Of a stretch of 64,000 bases of DNA, positions 49,880 to 59,461 are shown piece after piece. Positions within the stretch are counted from its first letter, which is position 1, and the number at the start of each line of letters is the position of its first letter. The stretch is from Acinetobacter lwoffii (lineage in GTDB: Bacteria > Pseudomonadota > Gammaproteobacteria > Pseudomonadales > Moraxellaceae): contig NZ_CP077369.1 of assembly GCF_019048525.1 (NCBI RefSeq), positions 496,001-560,000 of the forward strand. Reading direction: 5' to 3'. The notes under the pieces were generated by a model, which did no database searches, was not told where the DNA came from, and worked only from the letters and a program-made list of their open reading frames with translations. The position numbers were made by a program, and so were the translations under genes.

Positions 49880-49999
49880 AAATAAGATTAATTACATTTC
49901 GATTTAGCCTTATACCACATCGACACTGTCATAAAATTAAACTACAGTGGAGAATACCAATCCCGATTATCGCTTTTTTAGATCAGATCCTTTCACCCT

Positions 50000-50917
50000 A
50001 TGCTGAATAAAAAACCCCGTATTCCTGCCCCTGTCCAGATTCCTGATGCGTTCAGTTATTTGCAAGGTTTTCGTGATTATCTGATTGCACAAACGGTCAG
50101 CCCGCATACCCGCAATGCCTATTTGTCCGATCTGGTGCAATGTGCAGAATGCTTGAGCAAGCCTCTGCCCGAATGGAATCATGATGATATTTCCGATGTA
50201 CTGATTGCGCTGACCAAACAGCAAAAAAGCCCACGTTCGATTGCCCGCTGCCTGTCTGCCTTGCGTTCATTTTATAAATTTTTACGCGAGCAAAAACTGC
50301 GTAGTGACAATCCGGTGGCCGCACATAAAACCCCGAAACTGGGCCGGGCCTTACCTAAAGATTTGTCCGAAGCTGATGTTGAAGCCTTGATTCATGCCCC
50401 GGATATCAACACGGCATTAGGGCTGCGCGATCGCGCCATGTTTGAAGTGCTGTATGCCTGCGGACTTCGGGTGACCGAACTGATTAACCTGCGTCTGGAA
50501 CTGATCAACTTAAAACAGGGTTATTTACGTATCGTCGGTAAGGGGAATAAAGAACGTCTGATTCCAATGGGACAAATGGCCTGTGAATGGGTGGAAAAAT
50601 ATCTGAATGAAGCCCGTCCGCAACTGTACAAGACTTCGACCGATTATCTGTTTCTGACCCAGCATGGCGGCATCATGAGCCGGCAGAATTTCTGGTATGC
50701 CATTAAGCGTTATGCGCTGCAGGCCGGAATTCAATCCGAACTGTCACCGCATACCTTGCGCCATGCCTTTGCCACCCATTTACTCAATCATGGCGCAGAC
50801 TTACGTGTGGTACAGATGTTACTCGGACATAGTGATCTGTCTACCACCCAGATTTATACTCATGTGGCGCAGGTACGGATGCAACAGCTACACGCGACCC
50901 ATCATCCACGGGCTTAA
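50000..50917 (+). CDS. xerD: Site-specific tyrosine recombinase XerD
   Basis: Partner of XerC in resolving chromosome dimers at dif. 305 residues. SAM-like N-terminal domain (FRDYLIAQTVSPHTRNAYLSD) and the catalytic domain with Arg in CGLRVTELINL, Lys in GKGNKER, HTLRHAFATHLL, the second His in LGHSDLSTTQIYTHV and Tyr in that block. dsbC follows, as xerD-dsbC in other Gammaproteobacteria. Confidence 0.94.
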   Translation: MLNKKPRIPAPVQIPDAFSYLQGFRDYLIAQTVSPHTRNAYLSDLVQCAECLSKPLPEWNHDDISDVLIALTKQQKSPRSIARCLSALRSFYKFLREQKLRSDNPVAAHKTPKLGRALPKDLSEADVEALIHAPDINTALGLRDRAMFEVLYACGLRVTELINLRLELINLKQGYLRIVGKGNKERLIPMGQMACEWVEKYLNEARPQLYKTSTDYLFLTQHGGIMSRQNFWYAIKRYALQAGIQSELSPHTLRHAFATHLLNHGADLRVVQMLLGHSDLSTTQIYTHVAQVRMQQLHATHHPRA

Positions 50918-51016
50918 AACGTTTACAGGTCGAATAAACTGAGAAGTTTGACGTGATTGTATTTTTTTTTGTTATGCTAATGCTCTGTTTTTAGTCCAAG
51001 AAGAAAAGGGTTATTT

Positions 51017-51829
51017 ATGACATTTGCCCGCTCAAAAGTTTTTATGGCTTGCACACTTGCTGCTGGTTTGGGGCTTAGCGCATGTTCCAATTCCACGAAC
51101 AACGATAAAAAGCAAGATACGCTCACTGCAAGTGCACCAGCAACGGGCGAAGCCTCTACCCTGACCGAACGTAATGCCCAACAGCGCCTGGTTTCGACCT
51201 TGGAAAAGCATTTCAAGACTGCCGGCATCAGTGCCAAAATCACCGACATTAAAGCCACCGAAGTCCCGAACCTGTTCTGGGTCAGCCTGGAAGGCATGTC
51301 TGCGGTCTATGTCACCAGTGACGGTAAGTATCTGATTCAGGGCGATGTGATCCGTCTCGGCGATAAACAGCTGCACAATGTCAGCGAAAATCTGCAAGCA
51401 GGCATCAACAATAAACTCTTTGCCGAACTCAAGCCAGCAGACTTGCTGGTCTATCCAGCCAAAGGCAAAACCAAGCATGTGGTCTATGTGTTTACCGATG
51501 TCAGTTGTCCGTATTGCCATAAATTCCATGAACAAATGGATGAGATGAATGCCAAAGGCATTGAAGTGCGTTATATCGCCTGGCCGCGTGGTGAACAGCA
51601 TATGCCAGCCATGGAAGCGATCTGGTGCAGTGCCGACCGCCGTAGTGCGTTTGACCAGGCGATTGCCGGTGCACAGATTAGCGCAGAAAAATGTGAAAAT
51701 CCTGTTCAAGATCAATATCAAATGGGTCTGAATATGGGCGTGAATGGCACCCCTGCCATTTATAATTCAGCAGGGGCTTATCTGGGCGGTTACCTGTCTA
51801 CCTCGGAATTATTGAACCGGCTTAAATAA
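51017..51829 (+). CDS. dsbC: DsbC-family thiol:disulfide interchange protein (predicted lipoprotein)
   Basis: Disulfide isomerase family: N-terminal dimerisation domain followed by a thioredoxin fold with the active site CPYC (164-167) in VFTDVSCPYCHKFHEQM and a cis-Pro in GTPAIYNSAG. 270 residues. The N-terminus carries a signal with lipobox LSAC (Cys23), so it is probably a lipid-anchored DsbC rather than the soluble periplasmic form of E. coli. A polar Ser/Thr/Lys linker (24-48) follows. It lies between xerD and hom. Confidence 0.9.
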   Translation: MTFARSKVFMACTLAAGLGLSACSNSTNNDKKQDTLTASAPATGEASTLTERNAQQRLVSTLEKHFKTAGISAKITDIKATEVPNLFWVSLEGMSAVYVTSDGKYLIQGDVIRLGDKQLHNVSENLQAGINNKLFAELKPADLLVYPAKGKTKHVVYVFTDVSCPYCHKFHEQMDEMNAKGIEVRYIAWPRGEQHMPAMEAIWCSADRRSAFDQAIAGAQISAEKCENPVQDQYQMGLNMGVNGTPAIYNSAGAYLGGYLSTSELLNRLK

Positions 51830-51956
51830 CTCATTTTAATACGTTATTTAACTTTAATTTATAGATAAAGATATTCTGAAAATGACCCTAGAGTCAGGCG
51901 GTTTTTTTAGCTATGATCTAGGTTCTTGTAAAAAACTGTTTAATTTGGAGTGTGAC

Positions 51957-53264
51957 GTGAAACCAGTTCGTCTGGCAATCCTCGGTCTTGGTACTGTAGG
52001 TGGTGGTGCCTTGAAACTATTAAAAGAAAATGCTGCTGAGATCAAACGTCGCACCGGTCGTGAAATTGAAATTACCCATGTAGGCACCCGTCGTCCACGT
52101 CCTGATCTGGATCTGCCAGAATCGGTCAAACAAAGTGCTGATTTGATGGACATCGTGCGTCAACCTGATGTAGACGTGGTGGTTGAAGTCATGGGCGGAA
52201 TTCATCCTGCCTATGAAGTCATCATGGAAGCCATGAAACATGGCAAACATATTGTAACCGCCAACAAAGCACTCTTGGCTGAACACGGTAATGAACTGTT
52301 TAAAGCGGCTGAAGACAATGCCGTGCAAATTGCCTATGAAGCCGCAGTGGCTGGTGGCATTCCAATTATTAAAGTGATCCGTGAAGGTTTGGCAGCCAAC
52401 AAGATTGAATGGCTGGCCGGTATTATTAACGGCACAGGTAACTTCATTCTTAGTGAAATGCGTGAAAAAGGCCGCGCTTTTGAAGATGTGCTGAAAGAAG
52501 CGCAAGAACTGGGTTATGCCGAAGCCGATCCGACCTTTGACGTGGAAGGCATTGACGCAGCACACAAGCTGACGATTCTGGCCTCATGTGCCTTTGGTAT
52601 TCCACTTCAGTTTGACAAAGTCTTTACTGAAGGCATTGGCAAAGTCACGGCACAAGATGTGAAATATGCCGAAGACCTCGGTTTCCGGATTAAACATCTG
52701 GGCATTGCACGCCGTACTGATGCCGGGATTGAACTCCGTGTACACCCGACCCTAATTCCAGATGACCAGCTGATTGCCAATGTTAACGGTGTGAAAAATG
52801 CGGTTCTGGTACAAGCGAATGCGGTCGGCCCAACACTGTACTATGGTGCTGGCGCAGGTGCGGGACCAACGGCTTCTGCGGTTGTTGCTGATGTCGTCGA
52901 TATTGTCCGTGACATCATTTACACAGAAGACGGCGCAGGTACTATTCCGCAACTGGCTTTTGAAGCGCTCAGTGATTTACCGATCTTGAGTCGTGAACAA
53001 ATGACCACCGGCTATTACATCCGTATTAATGCCGAAGATCAGATGGGCGTGCTTGCCGATGTCACCACAATTCTCAGTCGTGCCGGCATCAGTATTGATG
53101 CGATCATGCAGCAACCGCGTTTATCCAAAGACCTTATTCCTATCGTGATTCTGACCGATCCTATCGTCGAATCAAAAATGGATGCAGCGCTTTCACAAAT
53201 TCAAGCATTACCCGTCATTCATGGCGAAATTGTACGAATTCGTTTAGAATCGCTTGATAATTAA
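51957..53264 (+). CDS. hom: Homoserine dehydrogenase
   Basis: Reduces aspartate semialdehyde to homoserine, the branch to threonine and methionine. The GTG at 51957 (GGAG six bases upstream) gives 435 residues beginning with KPVRLAILGLGTVGGG; the longer frame from 51882 is rejected. NAD-binding GLGTVGGG at 10-17, catalytic region with GGIPIIKVIREGLAANKI and NGTGNFIL, and a C-terminal ACT domain (about 350-430) for feedback by threonine. No aspartokinase is fused. Followed by thrC, the usual pair. Confidence 0.95.
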   Translation: MKPVRLAILGLGTVGGGALKLLKENAAEIKRRTGREIEITHVGTRRPRPDLDLPESVKQSADLMDIVRQPDVDVVVEVMGGIHPAYEVIMEAMKHGKHIVTANKALLAEHGNELFKAAEDNAVQIAYEAAVAGGIPIIKVIREGLAANKIEWLAGIINGTGNFILSEMREKGRAFEDVLKEAQELGYAEADPTFDVEGIDAAHKLTILASCAFGIPLQFDKVFTEGIGKVTAQDVKYAEDLGFRIKHLGIARRTDAGIELRVHPTLIPDDQLIANVNGVKNAVLVQANAVGPTLYYGAGAGAGPTASAVVADVVDIVRDIIYTEDGAGTIPQLAFEALSDLPILSREQMTTGYYIRINAEDQMGVLADVTTILSRAGISIDAIMQQPRLSKDLIPIVILTDPIVESKMDAALSQIQALPVIHGEIVRIRLESLDN

Positions 53265-53320
53265 TCGGGTTGAGGGGAGGATTCCCCTTGCCAAGCTCTA
53301 CACACAATTGGAACATCATC

Positions 53321-54460
53321 ATGTCGAATGCCAATCGTTATACTGGTTTAGTTGACCGCTATCGCGACCGTTTACCAGTGTCTGCAACTACTCGTGCGAT
53401 CTCTTTGGGTGAAGGTAATACTCCACTGATCAAGCTTGAGAATATTCCACGCATTATTGGTAAAGATGTTGAAATTTATGTGAAGTACGAGGGCTTAAAC
53501 CCGACTGGTTCATTTAAAGACCGCGGTATGACTATGGCGGTGACCAAAGCCGTTGAAGAAGGCTCTAAAGCCATCATCTGCGCATCTACTGGTAACACCT
53601 CTGCAGCAGCGGCTGCATACGCTGCGCGTGCCGGCATTAAAGCATTCGTGCTCATCCCTGAAGGCAAAATTGCCATGGGTAAAATGGCACAAGCGATGAT
53701 GTATGGTGCGATCACCATGCAAATTCGCGGTAACTTTGATGACGGTATGCGTCTGGTCAAAGAAGTTGCCGATCAGGCACCGGTAACGATTGTAAACTCA
53801 ATCAACCCATACCGTCTGCAAGGTCAAAAAACCATTGCTTACGAGATCGTTGAAGCTTTAGGTCGTGCACCGGATTATCACTGCCTGCCAGTCGGTAATG
53901 CGGGTAACATCACTGCGCACTGGATGGGTTATACTGAAGCGGTTGCCAACCAGTCGAAAGAAGAATTTGAGCAAGTCGTTTACGATGCTGAAACTGATGC
54001 CTTTACTGGTCCTAAACCGGCTGGCTTGCCAATCATGGCAGGTTACCAAGCCTCTGGTGCTGCACCGTTCCTTCGTGGCGGTCCAGTAGAAAACCCGGAA
54101 ACTGTTGCAACTGCGATTCGTATCGGCAATCCGCAAAGCTTCAATCATGCTAAAGCGGTTGTTCGTGATTCAAACGGCTGGTTCGATGAACTGACTGATG
54201 CGGAGATTCTCGAAGCTCAACGTCTGCTTTCTATGTATGAAGGTGTGTTCGTAGAGCCGGCATCTGCTGCGTCTGTCGGCGGTGCCATCCGTGATATTAA
54301 AGCGGGTAAAATTGCTGAAGGTTCAGTAATCGTATGTACCGTAACGGGTAACGGTCTGAAAGATCCAGACACTGCTATCAAGCAATGTGCTGATGCCGTG
54401 ATGTTGTCGATTGATGCAACTATGAGTCAAGTTAAAGACTCTATTCTGTCGAATATGTAA
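53321..54460 (+). CDS. thrC: Threonine synthase
   Basis: PLP enzyme that makes threonine from O-phosphohomoserine. 379 residues from the ATG at 53321 (MSNANRYTGLVDRYRDRLP); a frame opening at 53270 lies within the hom-thrC spacer and is not used. PLP lysine is Lys66 in NPTGSFKDRG; CASTGNTSAAAAAYAARAG, LPVGNAGNIT and the C-terminal TVTGNGLKDPD are family blocks. A small hairpin (AGGGGA/TCCCCT) lies in the spacer after hom. Ends before a strong terminator. Confidence 0.95.
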   Translation: MSNANRYTGLVDRYRDRLPVSATTRAISLGEGNTPLIKLENIPRIIGKDVEIYVKYEGLNPTGSFKDRGMTMAVTKAVEEGSKAIICASTGNTSAAAAAYAARAGIKAFVLIPEGKIAMGKMAQAMMYGAITMQIRGNFDDGMRLVKEVADQAPVTIVNSINPYRLQGQKTIAYEIVEALGRAPDYHCLPVGNAGNITAHWMGYTEAVANQSKEEFEQVVYDAETDAFTGPKPAGLPIMAGYQASGAAPFLRGGPVENPETVATAIRIGNPQSFNHAKAVVRDSNGWFDELTDAEILEAQRLLSMYEGVFVEPASAASVGGAIRDIKAGKIAEGSVIVCTVTGNGLKDPDTAIKQCADAVMLSIDATMSQVKDSILSNM

Positions 54461-54474
54461 TTCCGGCCAGAATT

Positions 54475-54504
54475 AAAAAAACCCTGCACTTGCAGGGTTT
54501 TTTT
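54475..54504. terminator. Bidirectional terminator between thrC and pbpG
   Basis: A7, stem CCCTGC/GCAGGG, loop ACTT, T7, between converging genes. Confidence 0.92.
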
Positions 54505-54517
54505 ATGAACCAATCAA

Positions 54518-55579
54518 TTAGATTCGTTTAGGTTGCTGGCTGACCCAACTCATTAAACGGGTCGCATCATTGGTACGCGCCTGTGAGCTGTTTGCACCTA
54601 AAAGTACCACCGCCACCGGACGGTTATTCAGAGTCGTGTGCATCACCACACAGCGCCCTGCTTCATTAATAAAACCGGTTTTAGAAATATTAATATTCCA
54701 GCCGCCATTACGTACCAAGGCATTGGTATTATTCGATTTCAACACACGATAACCCAAGTTAAAGTCATAGCTTGGCGTGGTCGAGAACTGGCGAATCAGG
54801 CCATATTGAGAGGCAGTATTTACCAAGATTCCCAAGTCACGAGCTGAAGCCATGTTACCCGGATGCAAACCGGTTGACTCCATGAAGCGGGTAGAATTCA
54901 TGCCGAGCTCTTTGGCTTTTGCATTCATTTTGGCAATAAACGCTGATCGGCCACCTGGATAAGTGCGTGCCAAAGCGGCAGCAGCCGGATTCTCGGACTT
55001 CATCAGAGCAAACAGTAAAGCTTCAGCACGGTTCATGCTGTCCCCTGCTCTTAAAGTCGAGCTTGAGCTTTTACAACCTGAACAGGAAAAATCAGCCTGT
55101 TGTAGTGTGATTTTTTCCGACATGTTCAGACGTGCATCAGAAATGACCACCGCTGTCATCAGCTTGGTAATCGATGCAATCGGATAGGCAGTATTGGTAT
55201 TTTTGCTAAACAGCACCTCACCGGTTTGTGCATCCATGACCAGTGCAGCCCGTGCATTGACAGAAGGTTGATTACTAAAATGATTCGTATCAATAATCTG
55301 CGGCGCAGTATAAGCAGGTTTGGCTGCTGCTGGCGCTGCTGTGCCGACCTGACGCAAAGTAGTGGTCACTGTTGCAGACCCGGGTGGCGAAGGCTCATTG
55401 GCTGACGCATTAAAATCATCGCTCATTAACTGGTTAACTTCTTCAGAAGACCAACTAATGCTGGAACCGTCCTCTGCCGTGCCAGAATTCATAATGATTT
55501 CAGCAAAACTTGTCGTGCTCATGCTGATTAACACGGACAGGCCGAGTAGATGCCTTAAAGACTTGTTTATTTTCTTCAC
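54518..55579 (-). CDS. pbpG: D-alanyl-D-alanine endopeptidase (PBP7/8 family)
   Basis: Periplasmic low-molecular-weight penicillin-binding protein that cuts peptidoglycan cross-links. About 353 residues from the GTG at 55579; a TTG at 55594 is possible. Signal peptide with likely cleavage near STTSFA, a Ser/Thr/Pro-rich linker (about 60-100), then the S11 peptidase domain with SITK (SxxK), SEN (SxN) and SKTGFINEAG (KTG). Two cysteines in FSCSGCKSSSS may form a disulfide, an unusual touch for this family. Confidence 0.88.
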   Translation of the reverse strand: MKKINKSLRHLLGLSVLISMSTTSFAEIIMNSGTAEDGSSISWSSEEVNQLMSDDFNASANEPSPPGSATVTTTLRQVGTAAPAAAKPAYTAPQIIDTNHFSNQPSVNARAALVMDAQTGEVLFSKNTNTAYPIASITKLMTAVVISDARLNMSEKITLQQADFSCSGCKSSSSTLRAGDSMNRAEALLFALMKSENPAAAALARTYPGGRSAFIAKMNAKAKELGMNSTRFMESTGLHPGNMASARDLGILVNTASQYGLIRQFSTTPSYDFNLGYRVLKSNNTNALVRNGGWNINISKTGFINEAGRCVVMHTTLNNRPVAVVLLGANSSQARTNDATRLMSWVSQQPKRI

Positions 55580-55798
55580 TATTCCTTCACTCAACTAACA
55601 GAGGTAAGATTGATTTGCGTATTACCTCTAATATGCCTTACATTTAAACACAATGCCGAACATTTTTTGTTCTTGACACTGTGTGATAAGTTTCAGATTT
55701 AATCTTGCGAATAGGATTGCTAATTTTGTACTTTCATTGCAAGCTTATTTTGCTTTATGTAACAAAAAAATGATTTTTTTAACAGAGGGAGAGCGTAG

Positions 55799-56434
55799 GT
55801 GATCACAGTTTTAGTTGTGGACGACCATGAATTAGTTCGTACTGGAATTTGCAGAATGCTAGAAGACCATGCGGAGGTTCAGGTAATTGGACAAGCTGAA
55901 TCTGGTGAAGAAGCGATCTCTCTAGTTCGTCAACATCATCCTGATGTAGTTTTGTTAGATGTGAATATGCCGGGCATTGGTGGCGTAGAAACCACGCGCC
56001 GTCTACTTCAGAGTGCGCCGGAAACCAAAGTTTTGGCGGTTAGCGGTTTAGCAGAAGAGCCTTATCCGTCCCTGTTATTGAAAGCCGGTGCCAAAGGTTA
56101 TATCACCAAAGGGGCCCCGATTTCGGAAATGGTCCGTGCGATTAACAAAGTCATGCAAGGCGGCAAATATTTCAGTGCAGACATTGCGGAACAGTTAGCA
56201 AGCTCTTACCTTTCTGATACACAACAATCGCCTTTTGATGCATTGTCAGAGCGTGAAATGCAAGTCGCGATGATGGTCGTGAATTGTATCAGCGCCCAGG
56301 AAATTGCCGACAAGCTCTTTGTGAGTGTTAAAACCGTGAATACTTATCGTTACCGTATTTTTGAAAAACTGAATATCGATAGCGATGTTAAACTGACTCA
56401 TCTGGCCATGCGCTATGGACTCATTAAACCTTAG
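55799..56434 (+). CDS. gacA: Response regulator GacA (UvrY/FixJ family)
   Basis: NarL/FixJ-type regulator: receiver domain with DD (8-9), phosphorylation site Asp54 in VVLLDVNMPG and Lys in GYITKGAP, then a LuxR-type helix-turn-helix with LSEREMQVAMMV and VKTVNTYRYRIFEKL. 211 residues, closely following Pseudomonas GacA over its length. GTG start at 55799 with GGGAGAG upstream. No GacS sensor is adjacent; pilSR follow after 22 bases and may share the transcript. Confidence 0.87.
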   Translation: MITVLVVDDHELVRTGICRMLEDHAEVQVIGQAESGEEAISLVRQHHPDVVLLDVNMPGIGGVETTRRLLQSAPETKVLAVSGLAEEPYPSLLLKAGAKGYITKGAPISEMVRAINKVMQGGKYFSADIAEQLASSYLSDTQQSPFDALSEREMQVAMMVVNCISAQEIADKLFVSVKTVNTYRYRIFEKLNIDSDVKLTHLAMRYGLIKP

Positions 56435-56456
56435 CTTTTAACGATTTCCGGTGCAT

Positions 56457-58022
56457 ATGGCACAACAAAAAAACTATGCTGAACTGAATCAATACCATCT
56501 CGGTATCTGGTACAGCGCTTATCGTCTGCTGATCAGCACCGGTTTGTTGCTGATTTTTATGCTGACCTACCCCGAACTCACCACCGATTATCAATACCCG
56601 CAGCTGTATTATTATGCACTGGGAATCGGGGTTGCGATCAATACCGTACAGCTGTTTGTGCTGAAATGGATCAGACGCCTGATCCAGCCGCAGCTGATTA
56701 TGATTTTCTTTAGCGATGTCTGCGTTTTAAGTTTGCTGACTTTGGCGAGCGACGGTCCTAATCTGCAAATCGGGCTGCTGTTTGTGATTACTATCTTTTC
56801 TGCATCTTTATTATTAGATGCAAAAAAGGCCTTGGTCGTCACGCTGGTTGCTGTTATCAGCGTAATTTATCAGCATTTTATCGGCAGTATTTTTGCATTT
56901 TCATCACTCAGCAATATCAGTAATAGCGCCTTGCTGGCCTTTTTATTTTTTGTGGTCTATGGCACTGGACAAATTGCCATACGCCGCTTTCAGATTCTGG
57001 AAAATCTAAATTTTTCTCAATCGCTGGAACTGCATCGCTTACAGAATATTAACCGCTATATTCTGGAGCAGATTGAAACCGGCTATCTGGTTCTGGATGA
57101 AAACTACCATGTGGTACTCAGTAATCCTGCCGCCTGTAATCTTCTTGGAATTGAGTCCAAATACGGCCATGAGAAATTCACCTTATCTCAGTCACAGCCA
57201 GATTTATTTGAACTGATCCATTTTGAAACGCTAGAAAATGGTGAGCGCTTTCAGTTTGAATCCCAACAAAGTCGCTATAATATTCATGTGCAAGTACAAA
57301 AGCTGATTGTGCCGCATCAGACTCTAATGCTACTGGTGTTACAGGATGCCAAAAAACTGAATCAGCAGGTGCAGCAACTTAAACTTGCTGCACTGGGTCA
57401 ACTCTCGGCCAGTATTGCCCATGAAATTCGTAATCCATTGGCGGCTATTGTACAGGCCAATGATTTATATCTGGATTCAGAAACTGAACAACAACAAGTG
57501 CTCCACCAGATGATTGGTCGACAGGCGACCCGGATTGACCGGATTATTCAGGACACGCTGAATATGGTCAAAAATAAAGAAACCCATCCGGTGCCGATTC
57601 ATCTCAATGAATTTATCCCGTTATTTATCCAGGAAGATCTGGCCGATATTCGCGATCAGATTCAATTTAATATTGATATCCCGCTGGTGATTCAGTTTGA
57701 TGAAGCACAGTTCCGGCAAATCCTGATTAATCTGATTCGTAATGCGATTCGTCACAATTCAGCCGATGCAGCCTATATTCAGCTGAATGTGCATCCCTAT
57801 GAACATCGGGTCTGGATTGATGTACGGGATTTTGGCTCTGGCGTAGCCGTACATGATCAAGCTCTATTGTTCAAACCCTTTTTTAGCACATCGATTAGTG
57901 GTACCGGATTAGGATTGTATTTATCACATAGTTTTTGCGAAGCAAATCAGGCACAATTAAACTATATACAACAAGAACAGGGCGCATGCTTTCGCATCAG
58001 CTGTCAACGTATTACGCTTTAA
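56457..58022 (+). CDS. pilS: Sensor histidine kinase PilS
   Basis: Membrane sensor kinase for type IV pilin expression. About 521 residues from the ATG at 56457; a GTG at 56451 is the alternative. Six hydrophobic segments in the first 190 residues, a PAS-like domain (about 205-300), then the kinase core with the His in SIAHEIRNPLAAIV, N-box NLIRNAIRHN, and G boxes DVRDFGSGV and GTGLGLYLS. Followed directly by pilR, which starts 14 bases after its stop. Confidence 0.92.
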   Translation: MAQQKNYAELNQYHLGIWYSAYRLLISTGLLLIFMLTYPELTTDYQYPQLYYYALGIGVAINTVQLFVLKWIRRLIQPQLIMIFFSDVCVLSLLTLASDGPNLQIGLLFVITIFSASLLLDAKKALVVTLVAVISVIYQHFIGSIFAFSSLSNISNSALLAFLFFVVYGTGQIAIRRFQILENLNFSQSLELHRLQNINRYILEQIETGYLVLDENYHVVLSNPAACNLLGIESKYGHEKFTLSQSQPDLFELIHFETLENGERFQFESQQSRYNIHVQVQKLIVPHQTLMLLVLQDAKKLNQQVQQLKLAALGQLSASIAHEIRNPLAAIVQANDLYLDSETEQQQVLHQMIGRQATRIDRIIQDTLNMVKNKETHPVPIHLNEFIPLFIQEDLADIRDQIQFNIDIPLVIQFDEAQFRQILINLIRNAIRHNSADAAYIQLNVHPYEHRVWIDVRDFGSGVAVHDQALLFKPFFSTSISGTGLGLYLSHSFCEANQAQLNYIQQEQGACFRISCQRITL

Positions 58023-58036
58023 AGGGGTCAAGGAAG

Positions 58037-59461
58037 ATGAATGGGGAACAACAACCACTGGTGCTCTTGGTGGATGATGAGGAAGATTTATGTACCCTCA
58101 TGCAAATGTCATTGCTGCGCATGGGAATTCGCACGCACATTGCCCATCGTCTGGAATACGCTAAAAAATGCCTTGCCAATCATCAGTATGATGCCTGTCT
58201 GACCGACCTGAATCTGCCCGATGGCAATGGTTTGGAGTTACTGGATTGGATTGGCAATCTTTACCCGGCACTTCCGGTCGCGGTTCTGACCGCCTATGGC
58301 AACATGGAAATCGCCATTGCTGCGCTCAAAGCAGGGGCTTTTGACTTTGTCAGCAAACCGATTAATCAAAAACACCTGGAGCAGCTCTTACAAAAAGCGC
58401 TGAATAAACCGGTGGATTATTCGCATAATAATCCGAACGATGCACTCGAACATAAAATGCTGATTGGACAATCCATGCCAATTCAGCAATTACGCATTAC
58501 CTTACAAAAAATTGCCCGATCCCAGGCACCAGTTTTTATCACAGGGGAATCAGGCACAGGCAAGGAAGTCGTGGCCAATCTGGTACATCGCCTGAGTAAC
58601 CGCAACGAAGGTCCTTTTATTGCGATTAACTGTGGCGCCATTCCGACTGAGTTGATGGAAAGCGAACTGTTTGGGCATAAGAAAGGCAGCTTTACCGGCG
58701 CTGCTCAGGACAAACAGGGACTGATTCAATCTGCCCATGGTGGCAGTCTGTTTCTGGATGAAATTGCAGAATTACCGCTTTCTATGCAGGTCAAATTGTT
58801 ACGTGCCGTACAGGAAAAACGTATTCGTCCACTCGGTTCGGATACCGAAATTGATGTGGATTTCCGTGTGATCAGTGCCACGCATCAGGATCTGGAAGCC
58901 TTGGTGCAACAAGGCAAATTCCGTCAGGATTTATATTTCCGTATTCATGTAATGGATCTGACTTTACCGCCGCTGCGTGAACGCGGCCAGGATATTCTGT
59001 TATTGGCCGAACACTTTATTCAGAAGATTTGCCAGGAATGGGGCATTTCCAATAAAAAACTGACCGAACGCAGCAAAGAGTTCTTATTGGGACAATATTA
59101 TCCAGGTAATGTACGTGAATTACGTAACATTATGGAACGCGCGATTACTTTAAGTGATGAAGAGCGGATTGATCTTCAGCATTTGCAGAGTGCACCGCTG
59201 CGTCAGGCGCTAAACAGCCCTCAGGAGATGAATACGCTCACGAGCGAGATTATTGCGACCGAAACCCTGATTGCACCTAAAAAGCTGCCTGAAGAGGGTC
59301 TAGAGCTGTATTTGGAAAAGGTCGAAAAAGAAATTTTACTCAATGCGCTGAATCTGACCCACTGGAACCGGACACTGGCCGCCAAAAAACTCGGCATGTC
59401 GTTCCGTTCCCTGCGCTATCGCTTGAAAAAGTTCGGACTGGATACCGAAGAAGATGAATAA
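58037..59461 (+). CDS. pilR: Sigma-54-dependent response regulator PilR
   Basis: NtrC-family activator of pilA. 474 residues from the ATG at 58037, with AAGGAAG upstream. Receiver domain (Asp57 in ACLTDLNLPDG), AAA+ domain with Walker A GESGTGKE, the sigma-54 contact motif as KKGSFTGAAQ, Walker B GGSLFLDEIAELP, and a Fis-type C-terminal helix-turn-helix (LAAKKLGMSFRSLRYRLKKF). The stop directly abuts the ctpA stop from the other strand. Confidence 0.94.
   Translation: MNGEQQPLVLLVDDEEDLCTLMQMSLLRMGIRTHIAHRLEYAKKCLANHQYDACLTDLNLPDGNGLELLDWIGNLYPALPVAVLTAYGNMEIAIAALKAGAFDFVSKPINQKHLEQLLQKALNKPVDYSHNNPNDALEHKMLIGQSMPIQQLRITLQKIARSQAPVFITGESGTGKEVVANLVHRLSNRNEGPFIAINCGAIPTELMESELFGHKKGSFTGAAQDKQGLIQSAHGGSLFLDEIAELPLSMQVKLLRAVQEKRIRPLGSDTEIDVDFRVISATHQDLEALVQQGKFRQDLYFRIHVMDLTLPPLRERGQDILLLAEHFIQKICQEWGISNKKLTERSKEFLLGQYYPGNVRELRNIMERAITLSDEERIDLQHLQSAPLRQALNSPQEMNTLTSEIIATETLIAPKKLPEEGLELYLEKVEKEILLNALNLTHWNRTLAAKKLGMSFRSLRYRLKKFGLDTEEDE

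Noticed and set aside
51032..51721. 229-residue minus-strand frame opposite dsbC
   Set aside because: Long but antisense to a clear dsbC with all motifs; no family resemblance.
51886..51912. Terminator between dsbC and hom
   Set aside because: T7 is present but the stem before it is short and bulged; not convincing.
52020..52565. 181-residue minus-strand frame opposite hom
   Set aside because: Antisense shadow of the homoserine dehydrogenase gene.
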